A stretch of DNA of 64,000 bases from the NCBI RefSeq assembly GCF_003855095.1, contig NZ_CP033972.1, positions 2,356,001-2,420,000 on the forward strand, written 5' to 3'. Every line of letters begins with the position of its first letter. Positions within the stretch are counted from its first letter, which is position 1. Shown in pieces: positions 56,671 to 64,000 of the stretch. The stretch comes from Gordonia insulae (lineage in GTDB: Bacteria > Actinomycetota > Actinomycetes > Mycobacteriales > Mycobacteriaceae). The position numbers were made by a program, and so were the translations under genes. Below the pieces are notes generated by a model. That model was not told the DNA's origin. It worked only from the letters and a program-made list of their open reading frames with translations, and ran no database searches.

Positions 56671-58392
56671 TCAACGGCGGACCCGCATGAGTGGCAGCCG
56701 CAGCAGCCCGATCAGTCCCACCCGTCGGGCCGGCCGCAGCAGTCCCGAGATCACCCCGGCGACCGTCGGCGCCGACGGCTCGGCAACCATCGAATCGGGC
56801 ACGAACACCTCGGTCGGTCGAGGTCGGCCGCGGAGCGTCCGCGTGCCCACCGAACGCCAGTGATCGGCTTCGTCACCCGCCGCGGCGATCGCGGCGTCAC
56901 CCGCGAGGACCGGCACCGTCGCATGCTTGGCGAGCTCGGAGAGGCGAGCGCACTCGTTCACCGGGTCACCGATCACGGTGTACTCGTAGCGTTGCTCGGC
57001 TCCGACGTTGCCGGCGAACGACATGCCATAGGAGACCCCGATCCCCCACCGCACCGGTAGTTCCTCGAGCCGAGTCGCCAGATCGCGGGCGGCACGCAGC
57101 GCGGCGCCGGACGGGTCGTCGATGGCGACCGGCACCCCGAACACCGCCAGTGCCGCATCGCCCTCGAACTTGTTGACGAAGCCGGAGTGGGTGTCCACGA
57201 CGTCGGCGACGATGGTGAAGAAGCTGTTCAGCAACTTCACGGTGGTCTGCGGATCCTGTTGGGCGGCAATCGACGTCGATCCGACGATGTCGACGAACAA
57301 CACCCCGGCGAGGGCATTGGTGCCGTGCATCCCGACCCCTCGTTCCAAGGCCAGCTCCGCGACCGTGTCGCCGACGTGGCGGGCGAACAGTTCACGCATG
57401 CGTTCGCGCTCGTCGAGCCCGGCGACCATCTCGTTGAATCCGTGTTGCAGGACACCGAGTTCCGATGAGTCGTACACCGCGACCTGGGCCGTGAGGTCTC
57501 CGCCGTCGACGCGCTCGACCGCGCGCCGAAGATCGAGCAGCGGATCGGCGATCGCCCGGCCGACCAGCACCACGACGCGTGCGCCCGCGGCCAGTCCCAC
57601 GAGCGCGAGGACCGCGGATGCCCAGTCGACGGGCCCTATCGCCGGCGGCAACATACCCGCCCATCGGCCCCCGTTGAGGATGAGCAGGCCGACCATCGGT
57701 ACCGCCGAACTCACTGCCCACACCGCGAACATCCGCGAGCGCACACCGTGCACCACATGCTGAGCCGGATTGTCTTTGAGGGCGACCACCGCCAGCGGGC
57801 GGGCCGCGCGTTCGGCGAAGACATACGTGATGCAGGAACTGGAGAAGCCCGCCATCATGAACGCCACCGCCACCCCGACCACGGTCTGCGCGGTGAGTTC
57901 ACTCGCGGCAACGACATACGCCAGGACGGCGACGGTCCATGCGACGAGGGTGGTGGATACCTGGAGTCCGGGGATGCGCTGCACCGCCCGCCGGCGGGCA
58001 TGGTCGGCGGGACGCCCGCTGACGAACCAGCGCAGCTGCGGCTTGAACACCGCGAGGCCCAGGATCACGTTGATCAGCAGGCCGGTGATGATTGCGATGA
58101 CCACGGCGGGAAAGTTGGGTGCACCGATCGTGGTGTCGAAGTTGAGCTGCCCGCCGTTGAAGGCGAGTTGCACCAGCAGAAATGTCTCGACGCCGACAAG
58201 GCAGTTCGCCGAACCGATGGTGACCGCCGCCGCGCCCGTGGCCCAGCGGGCCATCCGGGCGCGTTCGGCGATGGTGAGATCGGTCCAGCTGCGGTGTTGC
58301 GGCGCGCGCAGGTGACCCCAGAACATCGACGGCAGTACAAGCCCGCCCCACGACCCGACGGCGTCGGCCCGGGGGCCGCGTGGTCGCACCAT
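56671..58392 (-). CDS. Class III adenylate/guanylate cyclase with membrane anchor and HAMP domain
   Basis: This 573-residue protein resembles the Rv1318c/Rv3645 group. Six membrane helices occupy about residues 45-285, followed by a HAMP linker (residues 287-340) and the cyclase domain (350-530). GVLFVDIVGSTSIAA and FEGDAALAVFG carry the metal-binding Asp residues, NKFEGD the substrate Lys, YEYTVIGDPVNECARL the second substrate Asp and the transition-state Asn and Arg. All residues for a homodimeric active enzyme seem present, so it should make cAMP. The signal sensed by the membrane part is unknown. Confidence 0.9.
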   Translation of the reverse strand: MVRPRGPRADAVGSWGGLVLPSMFWGHLRAPQHRSWTDLTIAERARMARWATGAAAVTIGSANCLVGVETFLLVQLAFNGGQLNFDTTIGAPNFPAVVIAIITGLLINVILGLAVFKPQLRWFVSGRPADHARRRAVQRIPGLQVSTTLVAWTVAVLAYVVAASELTAQTVVGVAVAFMMAGFSSSCITYVFAERAARPLAVVALKDNPAQHVVHGVRSRMFAVWAVSSAVPMVGLLILNGGRWAGMLPPAIGPVDWASAVLALVGLAAGARVVVLVGRAIADPLLDLRRAVERVDGGDLTAQVAVYDSSELGVLQHGFNEMVAGLDERERMRELFARHVGDTVAELALERGVGMHGTNALAGVLFVDIVGSTSIAAQQDPQTTVKLLNSFFTIVADVVDTHSGFVNKFEGDAALAVFGVPVAIDDPSGAALRAARDLATRLEELPVRWGIGVSYGMSFAGNVGAEQRYEYTVIGDPVNECARLSELAKHATVPVLAGDAAIAAAGDEADHWRSVGTRTLRGRPRPTEVFVPDSMVAEPSAPTVAGVISGLLRPARRVGLIGLLRLPLMRVRR

Positions 58393-58546
58393 ACGGCCAC
58401 CTCCCTGCCCAGCGGCTACCCGTCAGCCTACCCAACCCGCCGATGATGCAGGTCACACAAGAACGGGAGCCGATGCCGCGCACGTGTGGCGCGGCACCGA
58501 CTCCCGTCGGAGAGGTCGAACGCGGAGCTCGGCTCCGGGCTCGGGA

Positions 58547-59095
58547 TCAGGCAGGCTGGCCGGCCTCGATCTCGAGGGTGATGGTGACCTTGTCACCGAC
58601 GACGACGCCGCCGCCCTCGAGCGGCATGTCGATGTCGATGCCGAAGTCCTTGCGGTTGAGAACGGTCTTGGCCTCGAAGCCGGCGACCGGTCCGTGGCCC
58701 ATGCCCGGGTTCACACCGTTGAACTCGAGGTCGAGCTCGACGGCCTTGGTGACGCCCTTGAGGGTGAAGTCGCCGGTGAGGACGTAGTCGTCGCCCTTGG
58801 GCGCGACACCGGTGGAGACGAAGGTGGCCTTCGGGAACTTCTCGGCGTCGAAGAAGTCGGCGGACTTGATGTGGCCGTCACGCTGCTCGTTGCCGGTGGT
58901 GATCGAGGTGACGTCGATCTCGGCCTGGACGGCGGGGGTGCCGTCCTCGGCGATGGTGATGGTGCCGGTGAAGGACTCGAAGTTGCCGCGCACCTTGCTG
59001 ACCATGAGGTGCTTGACGGAGAACGCGACGGCGGAGTGGGCCGGGTCGATGGTCCAGGTGCCGGCGGCGATGGGGGCGGTTACGGCTGTGGTCAT
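58547..59095 (-). CDS. YceI-family lipid/polyisoprenoid-binding protein
   Basis: A 182-residue lipocalin-like beta-barrel that binds long isoprenoids in its cavity. WTIDPAHSAVAFSVKHLMVSKVRG and FTLKGVTKAVELDLEFNG are family signatures. There is no signal peptide, so it is cytosolic, as are many actinobacterial members. GAAGGA lies eight bases before the ATG at 59095. A symmetric CGGACC-GT-GGTCCG is 80 bases upstream. Confidence 0.9.
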   Translation of the reverse strand: MTTAVTAPIAAGTWTIDPAHSAVAFSVKHLMVSKVRGNFESFTGTITIAEDGTPAVQAEIDVTSITTGNEQRDGHIKSADFFDAEKFPKATFVSTGVAPKGDDYVLTGDFTLKGVTKAVELDLEFNGVNPGMGHGPVAGFEAKTVLNRKDFGIDIDMPLEGGGVVVGDKVTITLEIEAGQPA

Positions 59096-59174
59096 GGTGA
59101 CATTCCTTCGGAGTGGTCTCGTGGTGTGCTTCGATTGGTCCTCGTGGGCCTGTGCGGCCCAACACCAGTGCAAA

Positions 59175-59188
59175 CGGACCGTGGTCCG
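59175..59188. promoter_or_regulatory. Candidate operator upstream of yceI
   Basis: CGGACC-GT-GGTCCG is a perfect 6-bp inverted repeat with a two-base centre, 80 bases before the yceI start and 38 bases from the end of the Nudix gene. It may be a regulator site for yceI. Confidence 0.35.
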
Positions 59189-59225
59189 ATTCCATTCCCG
59201 ATCTCGGAAGTTTTTTTCGGAGTCC

Positions 59226-59858
59226 TCAGCGCCAGGCGAAAACCGGCTGCTCGTAGCCGTCGACGCGGGTGTGCCGATCGCGCAGGACCACCTCGGCGAA
59301 CTGATAGATGACCGCAGCGGTCGGTGCATGGACCAGCGCGCCGACGATCGGCAACTGGATCACCGGCCGCTCGGACTCGGGGATCGTCAGGAATCGCGGT
59401 TGCACCATCAGCTCGTCGAAGGTGACGAAGAACAGCTGGGCCACCTCGTCGGGGTTGGGGTCCGGGGTGTGGGTCTCATCCGTCCAACACACGACGGGCG
59501 TGATGACGAAGCCCGACCGGGTCGCATAGTCATCGAGCATGCCCAGCACGCTGTCGGCGGGCAGCTCGATGCCGATCTCCTCGTGGAGCTCGCGCAGCGC
59601 GGCGGTCGGCTCGTCCTCACCTGGATCGAGCCGCCCTCCCGGAAGCGCGTACTGCGCGGCGTGCCGCCGCATCGTCGCCGGCCGCTTGGTCAGCCAGATG
59701 CCCTGGCTGCCATCGCGCTCCGCGATGGTGATGGCGACAGCAGCGGCCCGTGAGTCGGGGACGTCGGCCGCACGGCGTTCGAAGCCCGAGATGCGGGCGG
59801 ACACGGCGGCGCGGTCGAGATGCGTGCGCTGGGACTGCGCGCGATCGTGATCAGTCAC
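59226..59858 (-). CDS. Nudix hydrolase, CoA pyrophosphatase-like
   Basis: A 210-residue Nudix protein with the full box G-x5-E-x7-REL-x-EE-x-G at residues about 74-96 ([11 protein letters not shown] then [13 protein letters not shown]). The preceding [17 protein letters not shown] resembles the NuCoA region of CoA-splitting members such as NudL. It would cleave CoA or its esters to 3',5'-ADP and phosphopantetheine. It overlaps the membrane-protein gene upstream by ATGA. Confidence 0.87.
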   Translation of the reverse strand: MTDHDRAQSQRTHLDRAAVSARISGFERRAADVPDSRAAAVAITIAERDGSQGIWLTKRPATMRRHAAQYALPGGRLDPGEDEPTAALRELHEEIGIELPADSVLGMLDDYATRSGFVITPVVCWTDETHTPDPNPDEVAQLFFVTFDELMVQPRFLTIPESERPVIQLPIVGALVHAPTAAVIYQFAEVVLRDRHTRVDGYEQPVFAWR

Positions 59859-60931
59859 ACCCTCAGTTGATCACGTCCGGCGCCCTGCGCCGCAACCCGC
59901 TCACCCAGGTGGTAGGTGATGACCGCGAGCGCGAAGAGCCCGATGGCCAGGTTGAACACGGCACCGAAGCCCTCCAGAGCGAAGTCGACGAGGGCGTTGG
60001 TCAACGCGGAGACCAGCGCCGCCAAGCGGAGCGAGCGCAACGGCCAGACACGCGTCGTCCGGTTACGCGCGATCATCGCGGGGAGAGCGAGGGCCAGTGT
60101 GAGGACACCGCTGATGAACACGATCCAGCTCGCATTGCTGTTGCGACTGAGCTCGAAGTAGAGCTCGACGTCACCCATGTCGCGATCGTTGAAGTAGGAG
60201 CCCAGAATCCCGACGAACAGTGTGAGCGCCGAGCTCACCACCAGCAGCCAGCCGACCACGGGCACCCATCGCGGACTGCGGAACATCCCGGGGATCAGCG
60301 TGGTCGCGCGGTCGCGCAGGCGCATCAGTCGGTCCGGGGTGTCCTCGCTCGCGTCGAGCAGCGAGTGGATGTGGCCAATGACCGCCGGATCGGCTCCCCG
60401 GTCGGCGGCGAGTTCGAGGAACTCGACGGCCTGCCGGCGCCGGCGGCTCGGCAGCCCGTGCGAGACGCCGTCGGCAGCGATGGTCGCCGCGTTGGCCATC
60501 GCCTCGGCCGCGGTCGGCTTCTTGACGTCGCGGACCACTCGACTGATGAGCAGGAGTACGACCACCAGGACGTACATGATCTCGGCCGACGGGCCGTAGA
60601 AGTAGTCGTTGTCCTTGGTGACGAACTTGCCGACCTCGTCGAGGAACAGCCCGAACCCGATGCCACCCATCACGATTGCTGTAACGCGTGTCGCCGGCCC
60701 GAGGAACAGCCAGCCGACGACGAGAGCGAGCATCATCAGCGCACCGCCCCACAGGGCGTGTGCGATGTGCAATGTCCCGCCCCCGACCTGCGGGTAGCCG
60801 GTCAGCTGGAGGTACAGGCGAGTGATCAGGATCGTGGCGATCGCGATGATCAGGAACCATTCCACCGCGGCCGTCCCGTAAATGCTGCGGATCACCACCG
60901 CATTGCTGCGCGAACGCCGCGATTCGGTCAT
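59855..60931 (-). CDS. Polytopic membrane protein of unknown function
   Basis: A 358-residue protein with about eight membrane helices in two groups of four, separated by a cytosolic stretch (residues 150-225) rich in Arg and Asp that contains [20 protein letters not shown]. The first group has [17 protein letters not shown] and [23 protein letters not shown], a well-conserved-looking loop. No family is recognised. It is cotranscribed with the Nudix gene. The ATG at 60931 is preferred to a frame start 12 codons upstream. Confidence 0.75.
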   Translation of the reverse strand: MTESRRSRSNAVVIRSIYGTAAVEWFLIIAIATILITRLYLQLTGYPQVGGGTLHIAHALWGGALMMLALVVGWLFLGPATRVTAIVMGGIGFGLFLDEVGKFVTKDNDYFYGPSAEIMYVLVVVLLLISRVVRDVKKPTAAEAMANAATIAADGVSHGLPSRRRRQAVEFLELAADRGADPAVIGHIHSLLDASEDTPDRLMRLRDRATTLIPGMFRSPRWVPVVGWLLVVSSALTLFVGILGSYFNDRDMGDVELYFELSRNSNASWIVFISGVLTLALALPAMIARNRTTRVWPLRSLRLAALVSALTNALVDFALEGFGAVFNLAIGLFALAVITYHLGERVAAQGAGRDQLRV

Positions 60932-60968
60932 GGTCGAAGTATGGCGAGGGAACCCGTCCCCACGCACC

Positions 60969-61451
60969 TCAATCGTCGCAATTCGCCCGCGGCCATCCGA
61001 TTGTCTCGGCAGTCACGATTCGCGGCACCGCCGGAAGTGTCGCGCACACGAGCCAGATCGTCACTCGTTGCGGGTCGGTTTCATCGGGATCGCTCGACCC
61101 GGAGAACCGTCGTGCGGCATGGTCGGTCGCCGCATCGAGTCGACTCATCGCCGTGGTCAGGTCGTCCAGTGCGGCTCGCCCGCCGTCGGGTATCCGCGTC
61201 GGCGACCGTCCGATGCACCCGTGTGCCCGGGGTCGCCACCACAAGACGATCGACCGGAGCGACGCGCGCATGTCGTCGCGCGACGGCGCGGTCTCGCATT
61301 CCGGCGTAGCGCTCGATGCGGGTTCGAACATGCCGGTCCGGTCATCCGCATGGGCGGAGATCTCATTGCCGAGTCCTGCCACCGCCGCGATGGTCGCCGC
61401 GACGACGACCCCGACGATCAGCGGAGATCGCGCGTCCCTCATGCCCGACAA
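60969..61451 (-). CDS. Small exported protein of unknown function
   Basis: A 160-residue protein with an N-terminal hydrophobic signal or anchor (LIVGVVVAATIAAVAGLG, residues 11-28), followed by a domain with three or four Cys residues (CETAP, HGCIG, VCATLP, NCDD). The Cys pattern suggests disulfides outside the cell. No family is recognised. It ends the plausible operon that starts with the type VII-like gene at 63647; its start abuts the upstream gene. Confidence 0.6.
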   Translation of the reverse strand: MSGMRDARSPLIVGVVVAATIAAVAGLGNEISAHADDRTGMFEPASSATPECETAPSRDDMRASLRSIVLWWRPRAHGCIGRSPTRIPDGGRAALDDLTTAMSRLDAATDHAARRFSGSSDPDETDPQRVTIWLVCATLPAVPRIVTAETIGWPRANCDD

Positions 61452-61826
61452 CTACCGTTCAGCTCCCCCATAGCGCCGCAGTTGCGCGAGCATGTGCGCC
61501 CGAACGTCCTCGATGATCTCGTCCCGCCGCCCGTCCGGTAGCCACCCGCCGCGCAGCCCGTCGATCTCGGCGTCGACCGCCTCGGCGACCCGACGCGCGA
61601 ACTCGGCGTTGCGGGCATCCACGTCGACGGCCCACCGCCGGAGATCGGCCAGCTCGTCGCCGGTCCGACCCGGATCTGGTTGCCGCTGCACCTCTTCCGG
61701 GGTTCGGGTTTCGATGACGACGTCAGGGAACTCGATGTTCTGCGCTCGCCGGGTGGCCGTCCCGAGGTCACCCATCGCAGATTCGAGAGCCCGGTATGCG
61801 TCCTCGAATCCCGCCGGATAGCTCAT
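61452..61826 (-). CDS. Small charged helical protein in the type VII-like cluster
   Basis: A 124-residue soluble, mostly helical protein (MSYPAGFEDAYRALESAMGD at the N-terminus). Heptad-like helices with DAEIDGLRGGWLPDGRRDEIIEDVRAHML suggest oligomerisation or helix-bundle pairing. No family is recognised. It lies four bases after the DUF3558 lipoprotein stop and its stop adjoins the next gene, so it is translated in the same operon. Confidence 0.6.
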   Translation of the reverse strand: MSYPAGFEDAYRALESAMGDLGTATRRAQNIEFPDVVIETRTPEEVQRQPDPGRTGDELADLRRWAVDVDARNAEFARRVAEAVDAEIDGLRGGWLPDGRRDEIIEDVRAHMLAQLRRYGGAER

Positions 61827-61830
61827 TTCC

Positions 61831-62391
61831 TCACCATCCCAAGGCCTTCAGGACCTTCTCGGTTTGTGGGACCGCCTTCTCACAGAGGTTGGACTCCATA
61901 TCATCGGACGGATTCACGTCGACGCTGAGTACGTAGCCTTCTGGAACGCGGGGCGTCTGCACCATCGCCTTGCAGGTTCCGTTGTCACCGGGCAACAGCT
62001 GGTATCCCATTCCGTCACCGACCGGATACTTGCGCGCAGCCGTGGCCAGAAGCCCGTTGGCGTCGACGGGCATGAAAACGCCCATCTTCAACCAGCCATA
62101 GCCGTTTTCCACGGGCCACTTGCATTCCGGGAGCCCGCGGAAGCTCGTCGGCGTCGGCGCATCTGTCACCTCACCATCCGTCAACGGTGCGACATCATCC
62201 GGCGTGAGGGTCTCGCACAGCTGCTCAGGCGAAAAGCCCGTCGGGTTCGGATCAGTTGCCGGCGTCTCGACGACAGGTGGCACCGGACTCGGCCCCAACG
62301 TTTCGCTCGACGTATCCGACGTGGTGGTACATGCCGACAGCGTGAACAGCACAAGCAGGCCAGCGATGATCGTGGAACTCCGTGATGTCAC
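61831..62391 (-). CDS. DUF3558 lipoprotein
   Basis: A 186-residue lipoprotein with lipobox LFTLSAC (Cys20) and a domain with Cys pairs, QLCETLTPDDVAPL, LPECKWPV, GTCKAMVQTP and NLCEKAV, matching the DUF3558 family common in Corynebacteriales. These are extracytoplasmic, of unknown function. The GTG at 62391 overlaps the type VII-like gene stop as GTGA, which sets the start. Confidence 0.8.
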   Translation of the reverse strand: MTSRSSTIIAGLLVLFTLSACTTTSDTSSETLGPSPVPPVVETPATDPNPTGFSPEQLCETLTPDDVAPLTDGEVTDAPTPTSFRGLPECKWPVENGYGWLKMGVFMPVDANGLLATAARKYPVGDGMGYQLLPGDNGTCKAMVQTPRVPEGYVLSVDVNPSDDMESNLCEKAVPQTEKVLKALGW

Positions 62392-63647
62392 GGTGCATCC
62401 TCCCAGAGAGTCGGACCCGTTCCCGGGTCGTACGCGGACGACGGTCGGCGGTCGAGACGATCCCATTGGGCAACGGTTCCGATGTCATTCCCCAATTGCT
62501 CTGCATCACGCGCCTTGTCGAGCCTGTCGGTGAAGGGCTTGAGCTGCTCCTTGACCTCGGCCTCCGCTTTGCCTTTCGCGAAACCTACCGGATCCTTGCA
62601 GAATTCGATGAAGTCCTTCAGTGCCGCCATACCTCTCTCGACCTCGTCGAGGAGGACCTTGGTCGCGTCGTACACCTCGAGAATGAGTCGCCGGACTTGC
62701 TCGATCGCGGCGGCTGTACCCACGTAGGGCACCCACTTGGATGCCAACTTGAGAACGTCGGTCACCCCGTCGACCTTGATGAGACGTCCCAGTCCTTCTT
62801 TCACCAGCCGGATGATCTCCTTCGCGGCCTTCTGGAGCTCGTCGGCCGCGAGCGTGAGCCCACGTTCCAGCAGCCGACCGATCGAGCCTTCCCAGTTCAG
62901 ACCGCGCACCATGTCGGTGCTGTACGAGGAGTAGGCCGTGGCCGCTTTCCCATCCCAGTGCACGTCGACTTCCTTGTGCCCACTGATGAGATCGCCCGCG
63001 ATGATGTCGAACGCGCCGCCGGCTTTGCCATATGTCTTGCCGATTCGTTTGAGCTCCATCCAGTTCCCTGCGACCGGATCGAGCGCCTGTTCGATCGGAC
63101 TCCAGCCGGTCAGCTTCCGGATCGCCGAGTCGGCGTCACCCAACCATCCCGCGGCTTCCTGGATCAGTGCGTTCCAGTCGACACCCTCAACAGGCGGGGC
63201 GGCCGCGTCGACCTCACGGGGGCTGGTGAAAGTCCTCGACCCGGGTACATCGTCGACCTCCTCCCACCGCACGACGGGGTCGGGAGCGAGCCCGAACTCA
63301 ACGTCGCCGGGCGGTATGAACGGATTGGTGTTGAACGACTTCGTCTGCGTGTGCCTGATGCCCAGTCCGGACTCGTGATCGGTGCTGGTGTAGTCCCACG
63401 CGGCCTGTTTCAGGTTGGCTCCGGTCTGCGAAAGCACCGGCGGCATCTTGTCGAGCCGTGACGCGGTGGCCTCGTGAAGGGAATCGACCGGCCCCTTCAG
63501 AGTCGACATCAACCCCTTGAACTCACCCGTCGACTGCGCGTGGCCGTCGACGAGATTGACCGCCTTCCACGCATTTCCGTTCAACGCGATCAGATAGTTG
63601 CCCAGCCCGCTGATCCATTCGGGATCGGCCTTCAGCGATTCGCCCAT
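62388..63647 (-). CDS. Type VII secretion-like protein with two helical hairpin domains
   Basis: A 419-residue protein with no signal peptide. Residues 1-95 are a helical hairpin of the EspC/DUF2580-like style, ending in Tyr86-Thr-Ser-Thr-Asp90, which fits the Y-x3-D/E type VII export signal. A Pro-rich linker follows, and residues 160-330 form a second helical region with HWDGKAATAYSSYSTDM, a W-x-G-type turn, and amphipathic helices (ELQKAAKEIIRLVKEGLG). The C-terminus has no recognised toxin domain. It is cotranslated with a DUF3558 lipoprotein. It may be an ESX substrate; no ESX core gene is in the window. Confidence 0.65.
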   Translation of the reverse strand: MGESLKADPEWISGLGNYLIALNGNAWKAVNLVDGHAQSTGEFKGLMSTLKGPVDSLHEATASRLDKMPPVLSQTGANLKQAAWDYTSTDHESGLGIRHTQTKSFNTNPFIPPGDVEFGLAPDPVVRWEEVDDVPGSRTFTSPREVDAAAPPVEGVDWNALIQEAAGWLGDADSAIRKLTGWSPIEQALDPVAGNWMELKRIGKTYGKAGGAFDIIAGDLISGHKEVDVHWDGKAATAYSSYSTDMVRGLNWEGSIGRLLERGLTLAADELQKAAKEIIRLVKEGLGRLIKVDGVTDVLKLASKWVPYVGTAAAIEQVRRLILEVYDATKVLLDEVERGMAALKDFIEFCKDPVGFAKGKAEAEVKEQLKPFTDRLDKARDAEQLGNDIGTVAQWDRLDRRPSSAYDPGTGPTLWEDAP

Positions 63648-63786
63648 TAGTCCCCCACGTCGCCCCGGAGCGCTGCTCCCCTGTCAACTCCCTCACGGAG
63701 TTGGACGCACCCGAGGCCTCGACGGTTCCATCCGATCCCGACAACACCAGAACTGGGGACAGGGTGATGTGAGGGCGCTCACATCG

Positions 63787-64000
63787 TCAGCGCGCGCTCC
63801 ACCCGCCGTCCATCGGATACGAGGTCCCGGTGACCATGGCCGCGTCGTCGGAGGCCAACCATGCGACCAGTGAACCGACCTCCTCGGGACGAACCAGTCG
63901 CTTGATCGCACTTTCGGTGAGCATGACCTTCTCGACGACCTCGTCCTCGTCCATGTCGTGTACTCGCGCCTGGTCGGCGATCTGCTTGGCCACCAACTCC
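63787..64000 (-). CDS. bdhA: 3-Hydroxybutyrate dehydrogenase-like SDR (3' part only)
   Basis: The C-terminal 71 residues of a short-chain dehydrogenase run off the right edge. VAKQIADQARVHDMDEDEVVEKVML, then RLVRPEEVGSLVAWLASDDAAMVTGTSYPMDGGW, match D-3-hydroxybutyrate dehydrogenase more than general SDRs, especially the QIADQA helix and MDGGW end. It would interconvert hydroxybutyrate and acetoacetate. The N-terminus and active site are not in the window. Confidence 0.72.
   Translation of the reverse strand, partial: ELVAKQIADQARVHDMDEDEVVEKVMLTESAIKRLVRPEEVGSLVAWLASDDAAMVTGTSYPMDGGWSAR

Noticed and set aside
1..64000. tRNA, rRNA, insertion sequences, prophage or plasmid origins
   Set aside because: I found no tRNA-like cloverleaf, rRNA segment, transposase, integrase or replication gene in any frame.

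Overview
The window is high-GC chromosomal DNA from an actinobacterium of the order Mycobacteriales, most like Gordonia or a close relative. The evidence is the codon use, GTG starts, a c-di-AMP-riboswitch-controlled resuscitation-promoting factor, a bacterial XPB helicase, ChoD-type cholesterol oxidase, a mycofactocin-type dehydrogenase, MMPL transporters, and gene order between about 25.7 and 43.5 kb that follows the Mycobacterium tuberculosis Rv0858c-Rv0877 block as I remember it. I found no tRNA, rRNA, insertion sequence, prophage or CRISPR array.

1-13.4 kb is catabolic. After the 3' end of an FprA-type ferredoxin reductase come a solute-binding lipoprotein and, on the opposite strand, a three-gene branched-chain-amino-acid-type ABC transporter (livH, fused livM-livG, livF). 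Divergent from the transporter is an operon for a BadI-like ring-opening hydrolase, a BadH-like dehydrogenase, an acyl-CoA ligase, glutaryl-CoA dehydrogenase, a second acyl-CoA dehydrogenase and a TetR regulator. Together they look like import, activation and beta-oxidation of an alicyclic acid such as cyclohexanecarboxylate via pimeloyl-CoA and glutaryl-CoA. Both divergent promoters and candidate operators can be read in the gap.

13.4-25.7 kb is accessory metabolism: a TetR/alpha-beta-hydrolase pair, a kinase plus acyl-CoA dehydrogenase pair resembling LvaA/LvaC (4-hydroxyacyl-CoA breakdown), a PAP2 phosphatase, an MMPL transporter and a hemerythrin protein that share an unusual 11-bp CAAG repeat array, another ACAD/TetR pair, and a very large sacsin-like ATPase whose ATP-binding N-terminus appears to need a CTG start.

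25.7-43.5 kb is the conserved Mycobacteriales core: DUF3027, MFS transporter, DUF2771, cold-shock protein with a structured leader, molybdopterin genes (moaA, moaD; moaE, mog, moaC in the opposite direction), rpfA with its ydaO riboswitch, an XPB/Ssl2-like protein, RtcB RNA ligase inserted before XPB helicase, a repeat-rich LppU-like membrane protein, and dapC.

43.5-64 kb is mixed: an F420-type LLM oxidoreductase with TetR, a secreted beta-propeller, a TetR/Baeyer-Villiger monooxygenase/ChoD operon facing a mycofactocin-type SDR, an MMPL/TetR operon with a clear operator, AlkB, a class III adenylate cyclase, YceI, a Nudix hydrolase/membrane protein pair, and a small cluster around a type VII-secretion-like protein. 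The window ends inside a 3-hydroxybutyrate dehydrogenase-like gene.
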